DNA of 64,000 nucleotides from an uncultured Bacteroidales bacterium (lineage in GTDB: Bacteria; Bacteroidota; Bacteroidia; Bacteroidales; F082). Position numbers and translations under genes: made by a program. Every line of letters starts with the position of its first letter. Positions within the stretch are counted from its first letter, which is position 1. Shown here piece after piece: positions 25,003 to 34,495 of this stretch. The stretch covers positions 1 to 64,000 of the forward strand of contig OMYA01000002.1 of NCBI GenBank assembly GCA_900315175.1, given 5' to 3'. The notes below the pieces were generated by a model, which was not told where the DNA came from, searched no databases, and saw only the letters and a list, made by a program, of their open reading frames with translations.

Positions 25003-25302
25003 ATGAATATTAAAGTATGTGTTGGCAGCTCTTGCCATCTCAAAGGTTCTTACGATGTCATTCAAACCTTAAAAGACATCTTGAAGAAATATGATGTTGA
25101 AGATCTCGTCGAACTGCAAGCCAGTTTCTGTCTCGGACATTGCGCCAAAGGCGTTAACGTCAAGACTGACGGCATCGCGGCACCTAAGATGGAGAAGGTC
25201 GGCATTGACCCGAAGGAAGGCTATCTGCTGCTTCACAATGTAACCAAAGAAAACGCCGAGGAGCTGTTCGTTAAGGAAATCTATCCATTGATTGAGCTTT
25301 AG
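25003..25302 (+). CDS. thioredoxin-like 2Fe-2S ferredoxin (NuoE-like)
   Basis: 99 residues. Ligand pattern VGSSCHLKG ... ASFCLGHCAKG, the C-terminal half of NuoE/HydC. Small proteins of this kind often precede sensory [FeFe]-hydrogenases and may feed electrons to them. Located between adhE and the HydS-type gene, 12 bases before the latter. Confidence 0.85.
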   Translation: MNIKVCVGSSCHLKGSYDVIQTLKDILKKYDVEDLVELQASFCLGHCAKGVNVKTDGIAAPKMEKVGIDPKEGYLLLHNVTKENAEELFVKEIYPLIEL

Positions 25303-25314
25303 CAACTAATTCTC

Positions 25315-27024
25315 ATGTCACAGTATTTGGAATTTCGTAATGCGAGGTGCAAGGACTGCTACAAATGTCTTCGTGAGTGTCCGGTCAAGGCCATTGACTT
25401 CAACGGGCATCAGGCTCAGATCATCGAAGACCGTTGCATTCTTTGCGGTCATTGCACCTTGGCTTGTCCGCAAAACGCCAAAATCGTTCACAGCGAGCTT
25501 GATGAGGTGAAACGGCTGTTGGAAAGCAATGAGACTGTCATTGCCAGCGTGGCGCCGTCGTTCATTTCGAGTTTCGGGCTCAACGATTTTGCCGTGATGA
25601 AGCTGGCATTGGCAAAACTGGGTTTTCACGATGCGGAGGAGACCTCGGTGGGTGCTCAAGCCGTTACCAAAGAATACGCCAGATTGCTGAAAACAGGTGA
25701 GTTCACCAACTTTATCACATCAGCATGTCCCGCCGCATGCCGCATGATTCAGGAATACTATCCGAAGGCGCTCAAGTTTCTCGCTCCCGTCGACTCCCCG
25801 ATGGTGGCTCATGCCAAAATGCTGAAAAAGCAGCATCCCGAGGCAAAAATAGTTTTCATAGGGCCTTGCATCGCCAAGAAAAGAGAGGCTGTGGAAAGTG
25901 AGATGATCGACAACGTGCTGACTTTTGAAGACGTCACGCAGTTTTTTGAAGAAAGGCATATTCACCTTGACGAAATCACCAGCGTGAGCCTCGACAGGAA
26001 AAACGGGGCCCCTAATCTCGCCAAGGAATATCCTATCCCGCAAGGCATCATCAACTCTTTCCCAGTATTGCCTGAAGGCTATGAATATATCGCCGTCGAC
26101 GGTCCGAAGAAATGCCTGGAAGCTTTGAAAAACATCGAGCACCTCGACCATGTGGTGATGGAGATCAACCTTTGTGTCGATGCCTGTGTCAACGGGCCAT
26201 GCTCATTGGTGAAGGACGGTTCGACCAAAGCCACCGCCGATATCCGCAAATATGTGAGCAAAGAAAAGCGCACGATGACCGGAAAACATGACGAGACGTC
26301 TCTCGACATCAACCTGACTACCAACCATCCCCGCTTACGCAGCCACAGCCTTGCCGCTTCAGAGCGCGACATCGAAGCCATCTTGAGAAAGACAGGCAAG
26401 ATGAAGCCCGAAGACGAGCTAAACTGCGGCTCATGCGGCTACGCCACCTGCCGTGAGAAGGCCTGGGCGGTGTATAACGGCTATGCCGACATTGAAATCT
26501 GTCTGCCATACATGCGAGAACGCGCCGAGTCACTGTCATTTGAAATCATACAAAACAGTCCGGAAGGCATCATTGTGCTTGACTCAGACCTTGTGATTCA
26601 AGATATCAACAACAAAGGACGCGAGCTGCTTGGCATTGTCGATGAGAACATCAAAGGACGTCCTGCCGTCGACTTCTTCTCTCCAATAGAGTTTATGAAC
26701 GCATACAACAAGAAAGGACGTGTCGACTGCAAGCAACTGTTTTTGCCTCAAAGCGGCAAATATCTCGACATGTCAATCAACTATCTGAGTGGACAAAACG
26801 TGCTGTTCGGCATCATGAAAGATGTGACCGACAGAGTCAACTACGAGGAGCAGATCAACAAGGTGAAGATGGAGACCTACGAGACAACCGACGGTGTCAT
26901 CAAGAAACAGATGCGCGTGGCGCAGGAGATTGCCTCGTTGTTAGGCGAGACCACCGCCGAGACCAAGGTGGCTTTGTTAAAACTGAAGAAAGCGTTGGCA
27001 AACGACAACATTCAAAACGATTAA
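25315..27024 (+). CDS. putative sensory [FeFe]-hydrogenase with PAS domain (HydS-like)
   Basis: 569 residues. Two 4Fe-4S clusters (CKDCYKCLRECP; CILCGHCTLACP), an H-cluster domain, a further Fe-S domain (CGSCGYATCR, ~376-385), then a PAS domain (~400-510) and a short helical tail. H-cluster motifs: TSACPA (135-140), GPCIAKK and CVDACVNGPC. The Cys that normally precedes the cluster ligand in TSCCP is Ala137 here; in catalytic enzymes that Cys is the proton relay, and the same Cys-to-Ala change is reported for the sensory HydS of Thermotoga. So it is likely an H2 or redox sensor, not a bulk catalyst. The next gene is a SpoIIE-type phosphatase, the expected output partner. Confidence 0.9.
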   Translation: MSQYLEFRNARCKDCYKCLRECPVKAIDFNGHQAQIIEDRCILCGHCTLACPQNAKIVHSELDEVKRLLESNETVIASVAPSFISSFGLNDFAVMKLALAKLGFHDAEETSVGAQAVTKEYARLLKTGEFTNFITSACPAACRMIQEYYPKALKFLAPVDSPMVAHAKMLKKQHPEAKIVFIGPCIAKKREAVESEMIDNVLTFEDVTQFFEERHIHLDEITSVSLDRKNGAPNLAKEYPIPQGIINSFPVLPEGYEYIAVDGPKKCLEALKNIEHLDHVVMEINLCVDACVNGPCSLVKDGSTKATADIRKYVSKEKRTMTGKHDETSLDINLTTNHPRLRSHSLAASERDIEAILRKTGKMKPEDELNCGSCGYATCREKAWAVYNGYADIEICLPYMRERAESLSFEIIQNSPEGIIVLDSDLVIQDINNKGRELLGIVDENIKGRPAVDFFSPIEFMNAYNKKGRVDCKQLFLPQSGKYLDMSINYLSGQNVLFGIMKDVTDRVNYEEQINKVKMETYETTDGVIKKQMRVAQEIASLLGETTAETKVALLKLKKALANDNIQND

Positions 27025-27036
27025 AAAAATGTGACC

Positions 27037-28197
27037 ATGGAATTATGTTTGGAGTACGGATACACTTCGTTGAACCATTACGGTGAGGAGCTGTGTGGCG
27101 ACAATGTGGCGAGCAGTGTCAATGGCGACTACACCACTTTAGTCCTCGCCGACGGTCTGGGCAGTGGCGTGAAAGCCAACATCCTCTCGATGCTCACCTC
27201 TAAGATATTATGCACCATGGCTGCCAACGACATCGACATTTATGAATGTGTTGAGACCTTGCTTCAGACACTTCCTGTGTGCAAAGAGCGAGGGGTGGCC
27301 TACTCCACCTTCTCAATCATGCATGTCAACAAAGAAGGAGAAGGCTTCCTGTTTGAGTTCGATAACCCGGAGGCCATCTATTACCATAACGGCAAATGCT
27401 GTAACTTCGACCGCGTTGAGATGCATGTCTGCGGCAAAAAAGTGTTCCGCACAGAGTTGAGATTGTCGGAAGACGACATCGTCATAATAATGTCGGATGG
27501 CACGATACACGCCGGTATCGGCATGATTCTCAACTTCGGATGGGAGCGTGAGCACATCATGAAACATCTCGACGAGCACATCACACCGAAGATGTCGGCA
27601 AGAGCGGTGGCATGTCTGTTTGCATCGGCTTGCAACGACCTCTATGCCGACAAGCCGGGCGACGACACCACCGTGGCGGCTCTCAAGATACGCCGCCGCA
27701 CCGATGTCAACATCATGGTGGGACCGCCTGTCGACAAGGAAAAAGACGACTTTTATGTGGATCGGTTCTTGGAAGGCGAGACGAAGAAAATCGTTTGTGG
27801 CGGCACCAGCTCGTTGATAGTGGCGCGACATCTCAACACTGAAGTCAAGACCAGCTTTGACTTTCCTGACAAGAATGTGCCGCCTATAGGCTACATCCAA
27901 GGCATCGACCTGACAACCGAAGGGGTTATTACACTCCGAAGGTTACTTGAATTATCCGAGAAATACCTCTCCACCACGGACTTGACACCCAAGACATACT
28001 CAAAGAAGGACGGGGCTTCCCTTTTGGCCGATTTCCTCTTTGAGAAAGCCACACACGTCAGGTTCTTCGTCGGACAAAACGTCAACGTGGCACATCAGGG
28101 ATTGCCTATCGACACCACGATGAAGATGAAGCTGGTGGAGAGAATTTCGGATAACATGCGCAATATGGGCAAGAAAGTGGAACTGAATTATGATTAA
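27037..28197 (+). CDS. SpoIIE/PP2C-type serine phosphatase linked to the sensory hydrogenase
   Basis: 386 residues from the ATG at 27037 (a GTG two codons earlier is less likely). Metal-binding PP2C motifs: ADGLGSG near the N-terminus, IIMSDG in the middle and GDDTTVAA at ~210. After residue ~220 there is an extra domain (KIVCGGTSSLIVARHL ...) of unknown role. Such phosphatases act on anti-sigma-antagonist proteins. It sits directly after HydS, as in clostridial and Thermotoga clusters, and is likely controlled by it. An RsbW-like kinase is encoded at 38431. Confidence 0.88.
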   Translation: MELCLEYGYTSLNHYGEELCGDNVASSVNGDYTTLVLADGLGSGVKANILSMLTSKILCTMAANDIDIYECVETLLQTLPVCKERGVAYSTFSIMHVNKEGEGFLFEFDNPEAIYYHNGKCCNFDRVEMHVCGKKVFRTELRLSEDDIVIIMSDGTIHAGIGMILNFGWEREHIMKHLDEHITPKMSARAVACLFASACNDLYADKPGDDTTVAALKIRRRTDVNIMVGPPVDKEKDDFYVDRFLEGETKKIVCGGTSSLIVARHLNTEVKTSFDFPDKNVPPIGYIQGIDLTTEGVITLRRLLELSEKYLSTTDLTPKTYSKKDGASLLADFLFEKATHVRFFVGQNVNVAHQGLPIDTTMKMKLVERISDNMRNMGKKVELNYD

Positions 28198-28218
28198 CAA
28201 CTTGGTTTTTGAATTGTT

Positions 28219-29649
28219 ATGGAGAAATCAAACAGAGTATTTGACACCGACGTGCAGTTGGTGAAATATAAAGTTTTAAAAGAGATAATTCGCAGGGCAT
28301 ACGAAGGCGGGTTGGAAAACGCCTACATTGAGGTGCCGAAGCTGCTCAGTCCGGGACCGAAAGCCGAGACGCGCTGCTGTATCTACAAAGAACGAGCCAT
28401 TCTGCAGGACCGCATCGCAATGGCAATGGGCGGTGACAAAAACAATCCCAACGTCATAGAGGTCATCGACAGCGCCTGCGACGAATGTCCAATCGACGGC
28501 ATCTATGTCACGCCGGCATGCCGCGGATGTATGGTGCACAGCTGCAAAGAAGTGTGTCCCAAAAACGCCATCACCATCGTCAACCACAAGGCCACCGTAG
28601 ACAAGGACAAATGCATCGAGTGCGGCAAATGCACCCAGGCATGCCCTTATTCAGCAATCATACTGCAACATCGCCCATGCATGATGAGCTGTAAGGTGAA
28701 AGCCATCTCCATTGACGAAAACAAAAAAGCCACAATTGACAACAACAAATGCATCTCTTGCGGCGCATGCGTATATAAATGCCCGTTCGGCGCCATATCC
28801 GACAAATCGCTGATTCTGGACATCATCGACATACTCAAGAAATCGGAAAACAACACGAAATACAAGGTATATGCTGTAATCGCTCCAGCCATCGTGAGCC
28901 AATGCCGTTTCGGACGAGTGTCACAAGTGGTCACTGCCATCAAGCAATTAGGATTTTATCATGTGGTAGAGGCCGCACTAGGTGCCGACGTCACACTGTA
29001 CCGTGAGGTACACGAGTGGAACGAGAAAAGACTGCTCACCACCTCATGCTGCCCGTCGTTTGTGAGTTTCGTGGAGAAAAACTTCCCTGAGCTTGCACAG
29101 TATATCTCCAGCTCAGTGTCGCCGATGGTGGAGGCTGCCCGTTTCATCAAGAAATCAGACCCTACAGCCAAAGTCATTTTCATCGGTCCATGCACCTCAA
29201 AAAAGATGGAATATCGTCTTGAAAAGACCGGTGGTGCCATCGACAGCGTGATGTCGTTTGAGGAACTCCAAGCTTTCGTTGACGCCCGTGGAATCGACAC
29301 GACTCAACTGGAAGACTCCGAGTTGGATAACGCCTCATACTATGGCCGAATCTTCGCGAAATCGGGCGGCATCGCCCACGGCATCGTCGATGTGGCAAAA
29401 GAAATGGGCGTGGAAGGCGTGGCACCTATAGCCATGAACGGCATCGCTGAATGTAAGGCTAACCTCCTGAAACTCAAGGCTGGCAAGGCAGCAGAAAACT
29501 TCTTCGAAGGCATGGCTTGCGACGGCGGATGCCTCAACGGACCAGTGTGCATCACACACAGCCCGCGCAATGTCGTAGATGTCGACAAATACGGCAACGA
29601 AGCCAAAGAGAAGACTATATTCAACACAGTCAAACTGTTTCAAATATAA
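28219..29649 (+). CDS. [FeFe]-hydrogenase, monomeric group B-like
   Basis: 476 residues. N-terminal half has an unusual cysteine-rich array (CDECPIDG, CRGCMVHSCKEVCP, CIECGKCTQACP, CMMSCKVKA, CISCGACVYKCP) for several 4Fe-4S clusters; C-terminal half has complete H-cluster motifs TTSCCPSF, IGPCTSKK and MACDGGCLNGP. The proton-relay Cys is kept, so it is probably catalytic. This layout fits [FeFe] group B, common in anaerobic Bacteroidota and Clostridia and poorly characterised. Last gene of the rex operon; terminator at 29726-29757. Confidence 0.9.
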   Translation: MEKSNRVFDTDVQLVKYKVLKEIIRRAYEGGLENAYIEVPKLLSPGPKAETRCCIYKERAILQDRIAMAMGGDKNNPNVIEVIDSACDECPIDGIYVTPACRGCMVHSCKEVCPKNAITIVNHKATVDKDKCIECGKCTQACPYSAIILQHRPCMMSCKVKAISIDENKKATIDNNKCISCGACVYKCPFGAISDKSLILDIIDILKKSENNTKYKVYAVIAPAIVSQCRFGRVSQVVTAIKQLGFYHVVEAALGADVTLYREVHEWNEKRLLTTSCCPSFVSFVEKNFPELAQYISSSVSPMVEAARFIKKSDPTAKVIFIGPCTSKKMEYRLEKTGGAIDSVMSFEELQAFVDARGIDTTQLEDSELDNASYYGRIFAKSGGIAHGIVDVAKEMGVEGVAPIAMNGIAECKANLLKLKAGKAAENFFEGMACDGGCLNGPVCITHSPRNVVDVDKYGNEAKEKTIFNTVKLFQI

Positions 29650-29725
29650 TGTTCACCATCAAAAAGAGTCCTGCATAAGCAAAAACTCAACTCATAAGAT
29701 CCGGTTCTTAATAACGCAGGACACG

Positions 29726-29757
29726 AGACTCCGTCTCGACAACAGACGGAGTCTTTT
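29726..29757 (+). terminator. terminator of the rex-adhE-hydrogenase operon
   Basis: Perfect 11-bp stem AGACTCCGTCT/AGACGGAGTCT with a 7-base loop, followed by TTT. Confidence 0.85.
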
Positions 29758-29818
29758 AATGATAATATGAATATTTTTAAAAATATTAGTTTTTTTACTG
29801 CATATCGAAAAAAAACTG

Positions 29819-29826
29819 TATTTTTG
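29819..29826 (+). promoter_or_regulatory. -7 promoter element upstream of the second cobalamin riboswitch
   Basis: TATTTTTG matches TAnnTTTG, about 65 bases before the riboswitch core. This would start the leader that reads into abfD. Confidence 0.65.
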
Positions 29827-29889
29827 CACCGTTTTTGTTCGATAAACAATTATCGATAATGTTCTTTGAAATATGCAACCATTGGGGTT

Positions 29890-30060
29890 CTCCCCTTGCG
29901 GGAGATTAAAACGGGAACCGTGTGTAAATCATGGGCTGTCGCGCAACTGTTAGTTCCAAAAAGGGCTTGTGCAACAATGTCACTGAAGCAATTCGGGAAG
30001 GCGCACTAGTGGAACGAGCCAGGAGACCTGCCTCAGATGGTTTGGCTATGCTTTCGCGTA
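29890..30060 (+). promoter_or_regulatory. cobalamin (B12) riboswitch upstream of the 4-hydroxybutyrate operon
   Basis: Conserved blocks in order: ACGGGAACCGTGTGTAAATC (29911-29930), GGGCTGTCGCGCAACTGTTA, GTCACTGAAG, TTCGGGAAGGCGC, and GAGCCAGGAGACCTGCC (30016-30032), then a GCTTTCGCG closing element. This is a clear cobalamin riboswitch on the plus strand. The next gene on that strand is abfD (start 30299). No TAnnTTTG promoter or substantial ORF lies between; only a 12-codon ORF at 30095-30133. Confidence 0.93.
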
Positions 30061-30218
30061 AAAAGCAGCGTCAAGTAGCACTTCTTTTCGTCTTATGATT
30101 ACTACATCAAGGATAATCAGATCCTACTTATAGGACAATACGATTATTACATCGGTTTTTCCCCTTCTTTTTCCCAGCATTTTAAGTCATTCGTGGCCTG
30201 AAATAGTTGTGTCTGCGG

Positions 30219-30234
30219 AGGCGTACGCCTTTTT
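30219..30234 (+). terminator. possible riboswitch terminator before abfD
   Basis: AGGCGTACGCCT followed by T run, a short stem at the end of the riboswitch leader. It is nested in a longer imperfect pairing (AAATAGTTGT with ACATAACTATTT), so folding could depend on the riboswitch. Weak as a stand-alone terminator. Confidence 0.4.
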
Positions 30235-30298
30235 ATATCAAAAGCAACATAACTATTTGATTTACAATTATATAATAAACTAAAAATTGGTATAAGCC

Positions 30299-31768
30299 AT
30301 GATGACAAAAGAACAGTACATTGAAAGCCTCCGCAAGTTGAACCTCAAGGTTTACTTGATGGGCGAGAGAATTGAGAACCCAGTTGACCACCCGATGATT
30401 CGTCCTTCGATGAACTCGGTGGCAATGACTTACGAACTGGCAGAAAAAGAGGAATACAAAGACCTCATGACGGCCACTTCAAACCTGACCGGCAAAACCA
30501 TCAACCGTTTCTGCCATCTGCACCAAAGCACAGAAGATCTCATCAAAAAGGTGAAGATGCAGCGGCTCTGCGGTCAGAAGACAGCTGCATGCTTCCAACG
30601 TTGTGTTGGCATGGATGCATTCAACGCCATCTATTCAACAACATACGAAATCGACCAAAAATACGGTACAGAATACCACAAGCGTTTCACTGAATACCTT
30701 AAGATGGTGCAGGACAAAGACCTCACCGTCGATGGTGCCATGACAGACCCCAAAGGAGACCGCTCATTAGGCCCATCACAGCAGCCCGACCCGGACCTCT
30801 ACCTCCACATCGTGGAAGTGAGAAAAGACGGTATCGTGGTGCGTGGCGCAAAAGCTCACCAGACAGGTGCTGTCAACTCACACGAGCATCTCATCATGCC
30901 TACAGTGGCAATGAAAGAGGAAGACAAGGACTATGCAGTGTCATTCGCGGTGCCGTCCGACGCTGAAGGCGTTTTCATGATTTACGGTCGCCAGAGCTGC
31001 GACACCCGCAAGCTTGAAAAAGACGCCGACATGGACCTCGGCAACTCACAGTTTGGCGGTCATGAGGCATTGGTGGTGTTCGACGATGTGTTTGTCCCTA
31101 ACGAGCGCGTGTTCATGTGCAAAGAATGGGACTTCGCAGGCATGATGGTCGAACGTTTCGCAGGTTATCACCGTCAGAGCTACGGTGGCTGCAAGGTCGG
31201 CGTGGGCGACGTGTTGATTGGCGCAGCAGCTCTCGCAGCCGATTACAACGGCGTGCCGAAAGCCAGCCACATCAAAGACAAACTCATCGAGATGATGCAC
31301 CTCAACGAGACCTTGTATGCTTGCGGCATCGCATGCTCGGCAGAAGGCATGAAGATGCCTGCTGGCAACTACCAAATCAACCTGTTGCTCGCCAACGTCT
31401 GCAAGCAGAACGTCACTCGTATGCCATACGAAATCGCACGCTTGGCCGAAGACATCGCCGGTGGTCTGATGGTGACTATGCCATCGCAACAAGACCTCCG
31501 TAGCCCTGAAATCGGCAGATATGTCGAGAAATACTTCAAGGGCGCACGCAACACCTGCACCGAAAACCGCATGCGTATCCTCCGTCTCATCGAGAACCTC
31601 ACACTCGGCACAGCAGCCGTAGGCTACCGTACTGAATCGATGCACGGCGCTGGCTCACCACAGGCACAGCGCATCATGATCGCACGTCAGGGCAACCTCG
31701 AGAACAAGAAAGAACTCGCAAAGGTCATCGCCAAGATCGATGAATCGAAAAACGTTATTAATAAATAA
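30299..31768 (+). CDS. abfD: 4-hydroxybutyryl-CoA dehydratase / vinylacetyl-CoA isomerase
   Basis: 489 residues, full length. Ligands of the 4Fe-4S cluster are all present: Cys98 and Cys102 (AACFQRC), His291 and Cys298 (GYHRQSYGGC), matching the Clostridium aminobutyricum pattern; the FAD fold is of the acyl-CoA dehydrogenase type. It turns 4-hydroxybutyryl-CoA into crotonyl-CoA by a radical route that needs no cobalamin. First gene of the operon abfD-nifU-abfT-4hbD-sucD. A cobalamin riboswitch precedes it. Confidence 0.95.
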   Translation: MMTKEQYIESLRKLNLKVYLMGERIENPVDHPMIRPSMNSVAMTYELAEKEEYKDLMTATSNLTGKTINRFCHLHQSTEDLIKKVKMQRLCGQKTAACFQRCVGMDAFNAIYSTTYEIDQKYGTEYHKRFTEYLKMVQDKDLTVDGAMTDPKGDRSLGPSQQPDPDLYLHIVEVRKDGIVVRGAKAHQTGAVNSHEHLIMPTVAMKEEDKDYAVSFAVPSDAEGVFMIYGRQSCDTRKLEKDADMDLGNSQFGGHEALVVFDDVFVPNERVFMCKEWDFAGMMVERFAGYHRQSYGGCKVGVGDVLIGAAALAADYNGVPKASHIKDKLIEMMHLNETLYACGIACSAEGMKMPAGNYQINLLLANVCKQNVTRMPYEIARLAEDIAGGLMVTMPSQQDLRSPEIGRYVEKYFKGARNTCTENRMRILRLIENLTLGTAAVGYRTESMHGAGSPQAQRIMIARQGNLENKKELAKVIAKIDESKNVINK

Positions 31769-31770
31769 CA

Positions 31771-32052
31771 ATGAAAGCAACACTGGAAGAAATTTTAGGT
31801 GTTGTCGATGAGAATATCCGTCCGAGGCTGCAATCACACAGTGGCGACATTTCCATAATCGGCTATGAAAACGGCATTTTACATGTCGAGATGAAGGGGA
31901 TGTGCAGAAACTGTCCATCAGCAATGATAACACTTGAGGACACCGTGAAAGCGGCTTTGGACGGCCTCGTTGATGACGTGCGCGTAGTAGCGACCATCGA
32001 TAAGGAACTGCTCAATTTTGCAAAATCTATTTTGAACAAGGAGAAGAAATGA
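31771..32052 (+). CDS. NifU C-terminal-domain Fe-S scaffold protein
   Basis: 93 residues, a stand-alone NifU-C domain with the cluster-binding CRNC in MKGMCRNCPSAMITLED. It starts two bases after abfD and overlaps the CoA-transferase start by four bases (ATGA). Such proteins carry 4Fe-4S clusters to apo-enzymes. Its place beside AbfD suggests it loads the oxygen-sensitive cluster of the dehydratase; that pairing is inference. Confidence 0.88.
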   Translation: MKATLEEILGVVDENIRPRLQSHSGDISIIGYENGILHVEMKGMCRNCPSAMITLEDTVKAALDGLVDDVRVVATIDKELLNFAKSILNKEKK

Positions 32053-33341
32053 GCTGGAAAGGAACATATAAAAGCCGCATCACCACTGCGGAAAAAGCCA
32101 TCAAGGCAATAAAAGACAATGATTATGTGGTGTTTTCAGAGACAGCGGGCATACCGCAGCTGATAGCCAAGACTTTGGCAGCTCACAGAGAAGAATACAA
32201 CAACGTACGCATCTATCACATGCTGACATTGGGCGACGGACCGCATCTGAAGCCTGAATGCTACGGACATTTCCGCCATATCACAAACTTCGTAGGCGGC
32301 AACTCGCGCCAGGCATTGCTCGACCAGCAGGCCGATTTCATCCCATGCTATTTCAAAGACGTGCCGTCAATGCTCGGTGAGGCATTCCCCGTCGATGTAG
32401 CAGTGATTTCGGTCTCAAACCCCGACATGGAAGGCTACTGCAGCTTCGGAGTGTCGTGCGATTATGCCAAGGCTGCCGCCAAGAAAGCTAAGACTGTCAT
32501 CGCTGAAATCAACGAGATGACACCCTATACATTCGGCTCGCAGAACAAGATCCATGTCGACGACATCGACTACATAGTGCCTTGCGCCTACAACCTGCCT
32601 GAAATTCCTAACCCGACCATAGGCGAAGTGGAAAAAAACATCGGTAAAAACTGTGCCTCGCTCATCAAAAACGGAGCTTGTCTGCAACTCGGCATCGGAG
32701 CCATACCCGATGCTGTGTTGATGTTCCTTGGCAACAAGAAAGATCTCGGCATACATACCGAAATGTTCTCCGACGGCGTGGTCGACCTGGTGGAGGAAGG
32801 TGTCATCACCAATGCCAAAAAAAATCTGCACAAAGGCAAGTTCGTGTCAACATTTATCATGGGGACACGTAAAGTTTACGACTTCATCGACAACAATCCC
32901 AATGTGTGCCTCTACCCTGTCGATTACGTCAACGACCCTTGGGTTATCGGACAAAACGACAACATGGTTTCCATCAACTCATGCATAGAAGTCGATTTGA
33001 TGGGTCAGGTGGCCTCGGAGACTCTCGGCTTGAAGCAGTTCAGCGGCACCGGAGGCCAGGTTGACTTCGTGCGTGGAGCGGCTTTGTCGAAAGGCGGCAT
33101 CAGCATCATGGCCATGCCTTCCACAGCTGCCAAAGGGAAAGCCTCACGCATTGTGCCGCTACTCACCGAGGGCGCTGCCGTGACAACACCCAGAAACGAT
33201 GTCGATTATATCGTGACCGAATACGGCATCGCCAAGATGAAAGGCAAAACACTGCGCGAACGCGCACAAAACCTCATCAACATTGCTCATCCCGACTTCC
33301 GCGAAGGCCTGATGAAAGAGTTTAAATCAAGATTTTATTAA
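32049..33341 (+). CDS. abfT: 4-hydroxybutyrate CoA-transferase
   Basis: 430 residues, CoA-transferase family I with the acetyl-CoA hydrolase/transferase fold. Visible features: QLGIGAIPDAVL, the EMFSDGVVDLVEEG region with the likely catalytic Glu, and GGQVDFVRGA. It moves CoA from acetyl-CoA or butyryl-CoA to 4-hydroxybutyrate. Substrate is assigned from its place between abfD and 4-hydroxybutyrate dehydrogenase; a butyryl-CoA:acetate role is also possible. Confidence 0.9.
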   Translation: MSWKGTYKSRITTAEKAIKAIKDNDYVVFSETAGIPQLIAKTLAAHREEYNNVRIYHMLTLGDGPHLKPECYGHFRHITNFVGGNSRQALLDQQADFIPCYFKDVPSMLGEAFPVDVAVISVSNPDMEGYCSFGVSCDYAKAAAKKAKTVIAEINEMTPYTFGSQNKIHVDDIDYIVPCAYNLPEIPNPTIGEVEKNIGKNCASLIKNGACLQLGIGAIPDAVLMFLGNKKDLGIHTEMFSDGVVDLVEEGVITNAKKNLHKGKFVSTFIMGTRKVYDFIDNNPNVCLYPVDYVNDPWVIGQNDNMVSINSCIEVDLMGQVASETLGLKQFSGTGGQVDFVRGAALSKGGISIMAMPSTAAKGKASRIVPLLTEGAAVTTPRNDVDYIVTEYGIAKMKGKTLRERAQNLINIAHPDFREGLMKEFKSRFY

Positions 33342-33352
33342 AATAAAATATC

Positions 33353-34483
33353 ATGTTTACAGTAAAAACCAACATTTGCACATACGACACATTCGCAAAG
33401 TTCGCCGAGGCTTTTGCCTTGTCGAAAGACGACCTCGTAATTACACAGTCGTTTATATACGAGCCATTCATAAAAGCCCTCAACTTGCCATGCACCTTCG
33501 TGATGCAAGACAAATACGGCATGGGCGAGCCTTCTGACGAGATGATGAACAACATACTTCATGATGTCAAAGGCACAACATTCAAGCGTGTCATCGGCAT
33601 CGGTGGCGGCACCGTCATCGACATCTCAAAGATTTTTGTTTTGAAAGATGTCAAAAATGCAACCGACGCTTTCGAAAAGAAAATCCCTATTGTAAAAGAG
33701 AAAGAACTCGTGATAGTTCCAACGACATGCGGCACCGGGAGTGAGGTCACCAACATATCCATTGCTGAGATCAAGAGCAAGCACACCAAGATGGGACTCG
33801 CTGACAATGCCATACTTGCAGATCATGCAGCGCTCATCCCTGAGTTGCTCAAAGGTCTGCCGTTCAAGCCATACGCCTTCAGCGCCATCGACGCACTCAT
33901 CCACGCCATGGAGTCGTATCTCTCGCCTAAGGCTAACGCCTACACAAAACTGTTTTCCACAAAGGCTATCGAGATGATTATCAAGGTATTCAACGGAATA
34001 GCCGAAATCGGCGAGAACTATCGTTTCGAGCATTTTGAAGAAATGCTTACAGCAAGCAACTTCGCCGGTATCGCTTTCGGAAACGCTGGCGTTGGCGCAG
34101 TACACGCACTGTCATATCCGCTCGGTGGAAACTATCACGTGCCACATGGAGAAGCTAACTACCAGTTTCTGACAGAAGTTTTCAAGACTTATTACAAGAA
34201 AGACCCTAACGGCAGTATCAGCGACCTCAACAAAATACTCATCGAAAACATGCATATCGATAAATATGTGGCAGACACCAACCCGAGACTCATCTACCAG
34301 AAACTCGACGAACTTCTCGGAAAACTGACACCGAAGAACCATCTTCATCATTATGGCATGAAACCTGAGGAAATCGACAGCTTCACCGAGAGTGTCATAG
34401 CCACACAGCAACGCCTTTTGGCAAACAACTATGTCTTCTTGGATAAAGAAGAAATCAGAAACATTTACAAAGCATTATATTAA
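33353..34483 (+). CDS. 4hbD: NAD-dependent 4-hydroxybutyrate dehydrogenase
   Basis: 376 residues, iron-containing alcohol dehydrogenase family: GIGGGTVIDISK for NAD, VPTTCGTGSEVT, and metal ligands in DALIHAMESYLS and HALSYPLGGNYHVPHGEAN. It reduces succinate semialdehyde to 4-hydroxybutyrate. Assigned by position between the CoA-transferase and SucD. Confidence 0.93.
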   Translation: MFTVKTNICTYDTFAKFAEAFALSKDDLVITQSFIYEPFIKALNLPCTFVMQDKYGMGEPSDEMMNNILHDVKGTTFKRVIGIGGGTVIDISKIFVLKDVKNATDAFEKKIPIVKEKELVIVPTTCGTGSEVTNISIAEIKSKHTKMGLADNAILADHAALIPELLKGLPFKPYAFSAIDALIHAMESYLSPKANAYTKLFSTKAIEMIIKVFNGIAEIGENYRFEHFEEMLTASNFAGIAFGNAGVGAVHALSYPLGGNYHVPHGEANYQFLTEVFKTYYKKDPNGSISDLNKILIENMHIDKYVADTNPRLIYQKLDELLGKLTPKNHLHHYGMKPEEIDSFTESVIATQQRLLANNYVFLDKEEIRNIYKALY

Positions 34484-34495
34484 AAATCAAATATC

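Noticed and set aside
27313..27900. Long minus-strand frame opposite the SpoIIE-type phosphatase
   Set aside because: Shadow of a well-supported gene; no start site or recognisable domain.
30095..30133. 12-codon ORF in the leader between the B12 riboswitch and abfD
   Set aside because: No ribosome site, no regulatory codon pattern and far too short to judge; probably chance.
31046..31645. 199-codon minus-strand frame within abfD
   Set aside because: Antisense to an enzyme with all cluster ligands; shadow frame.
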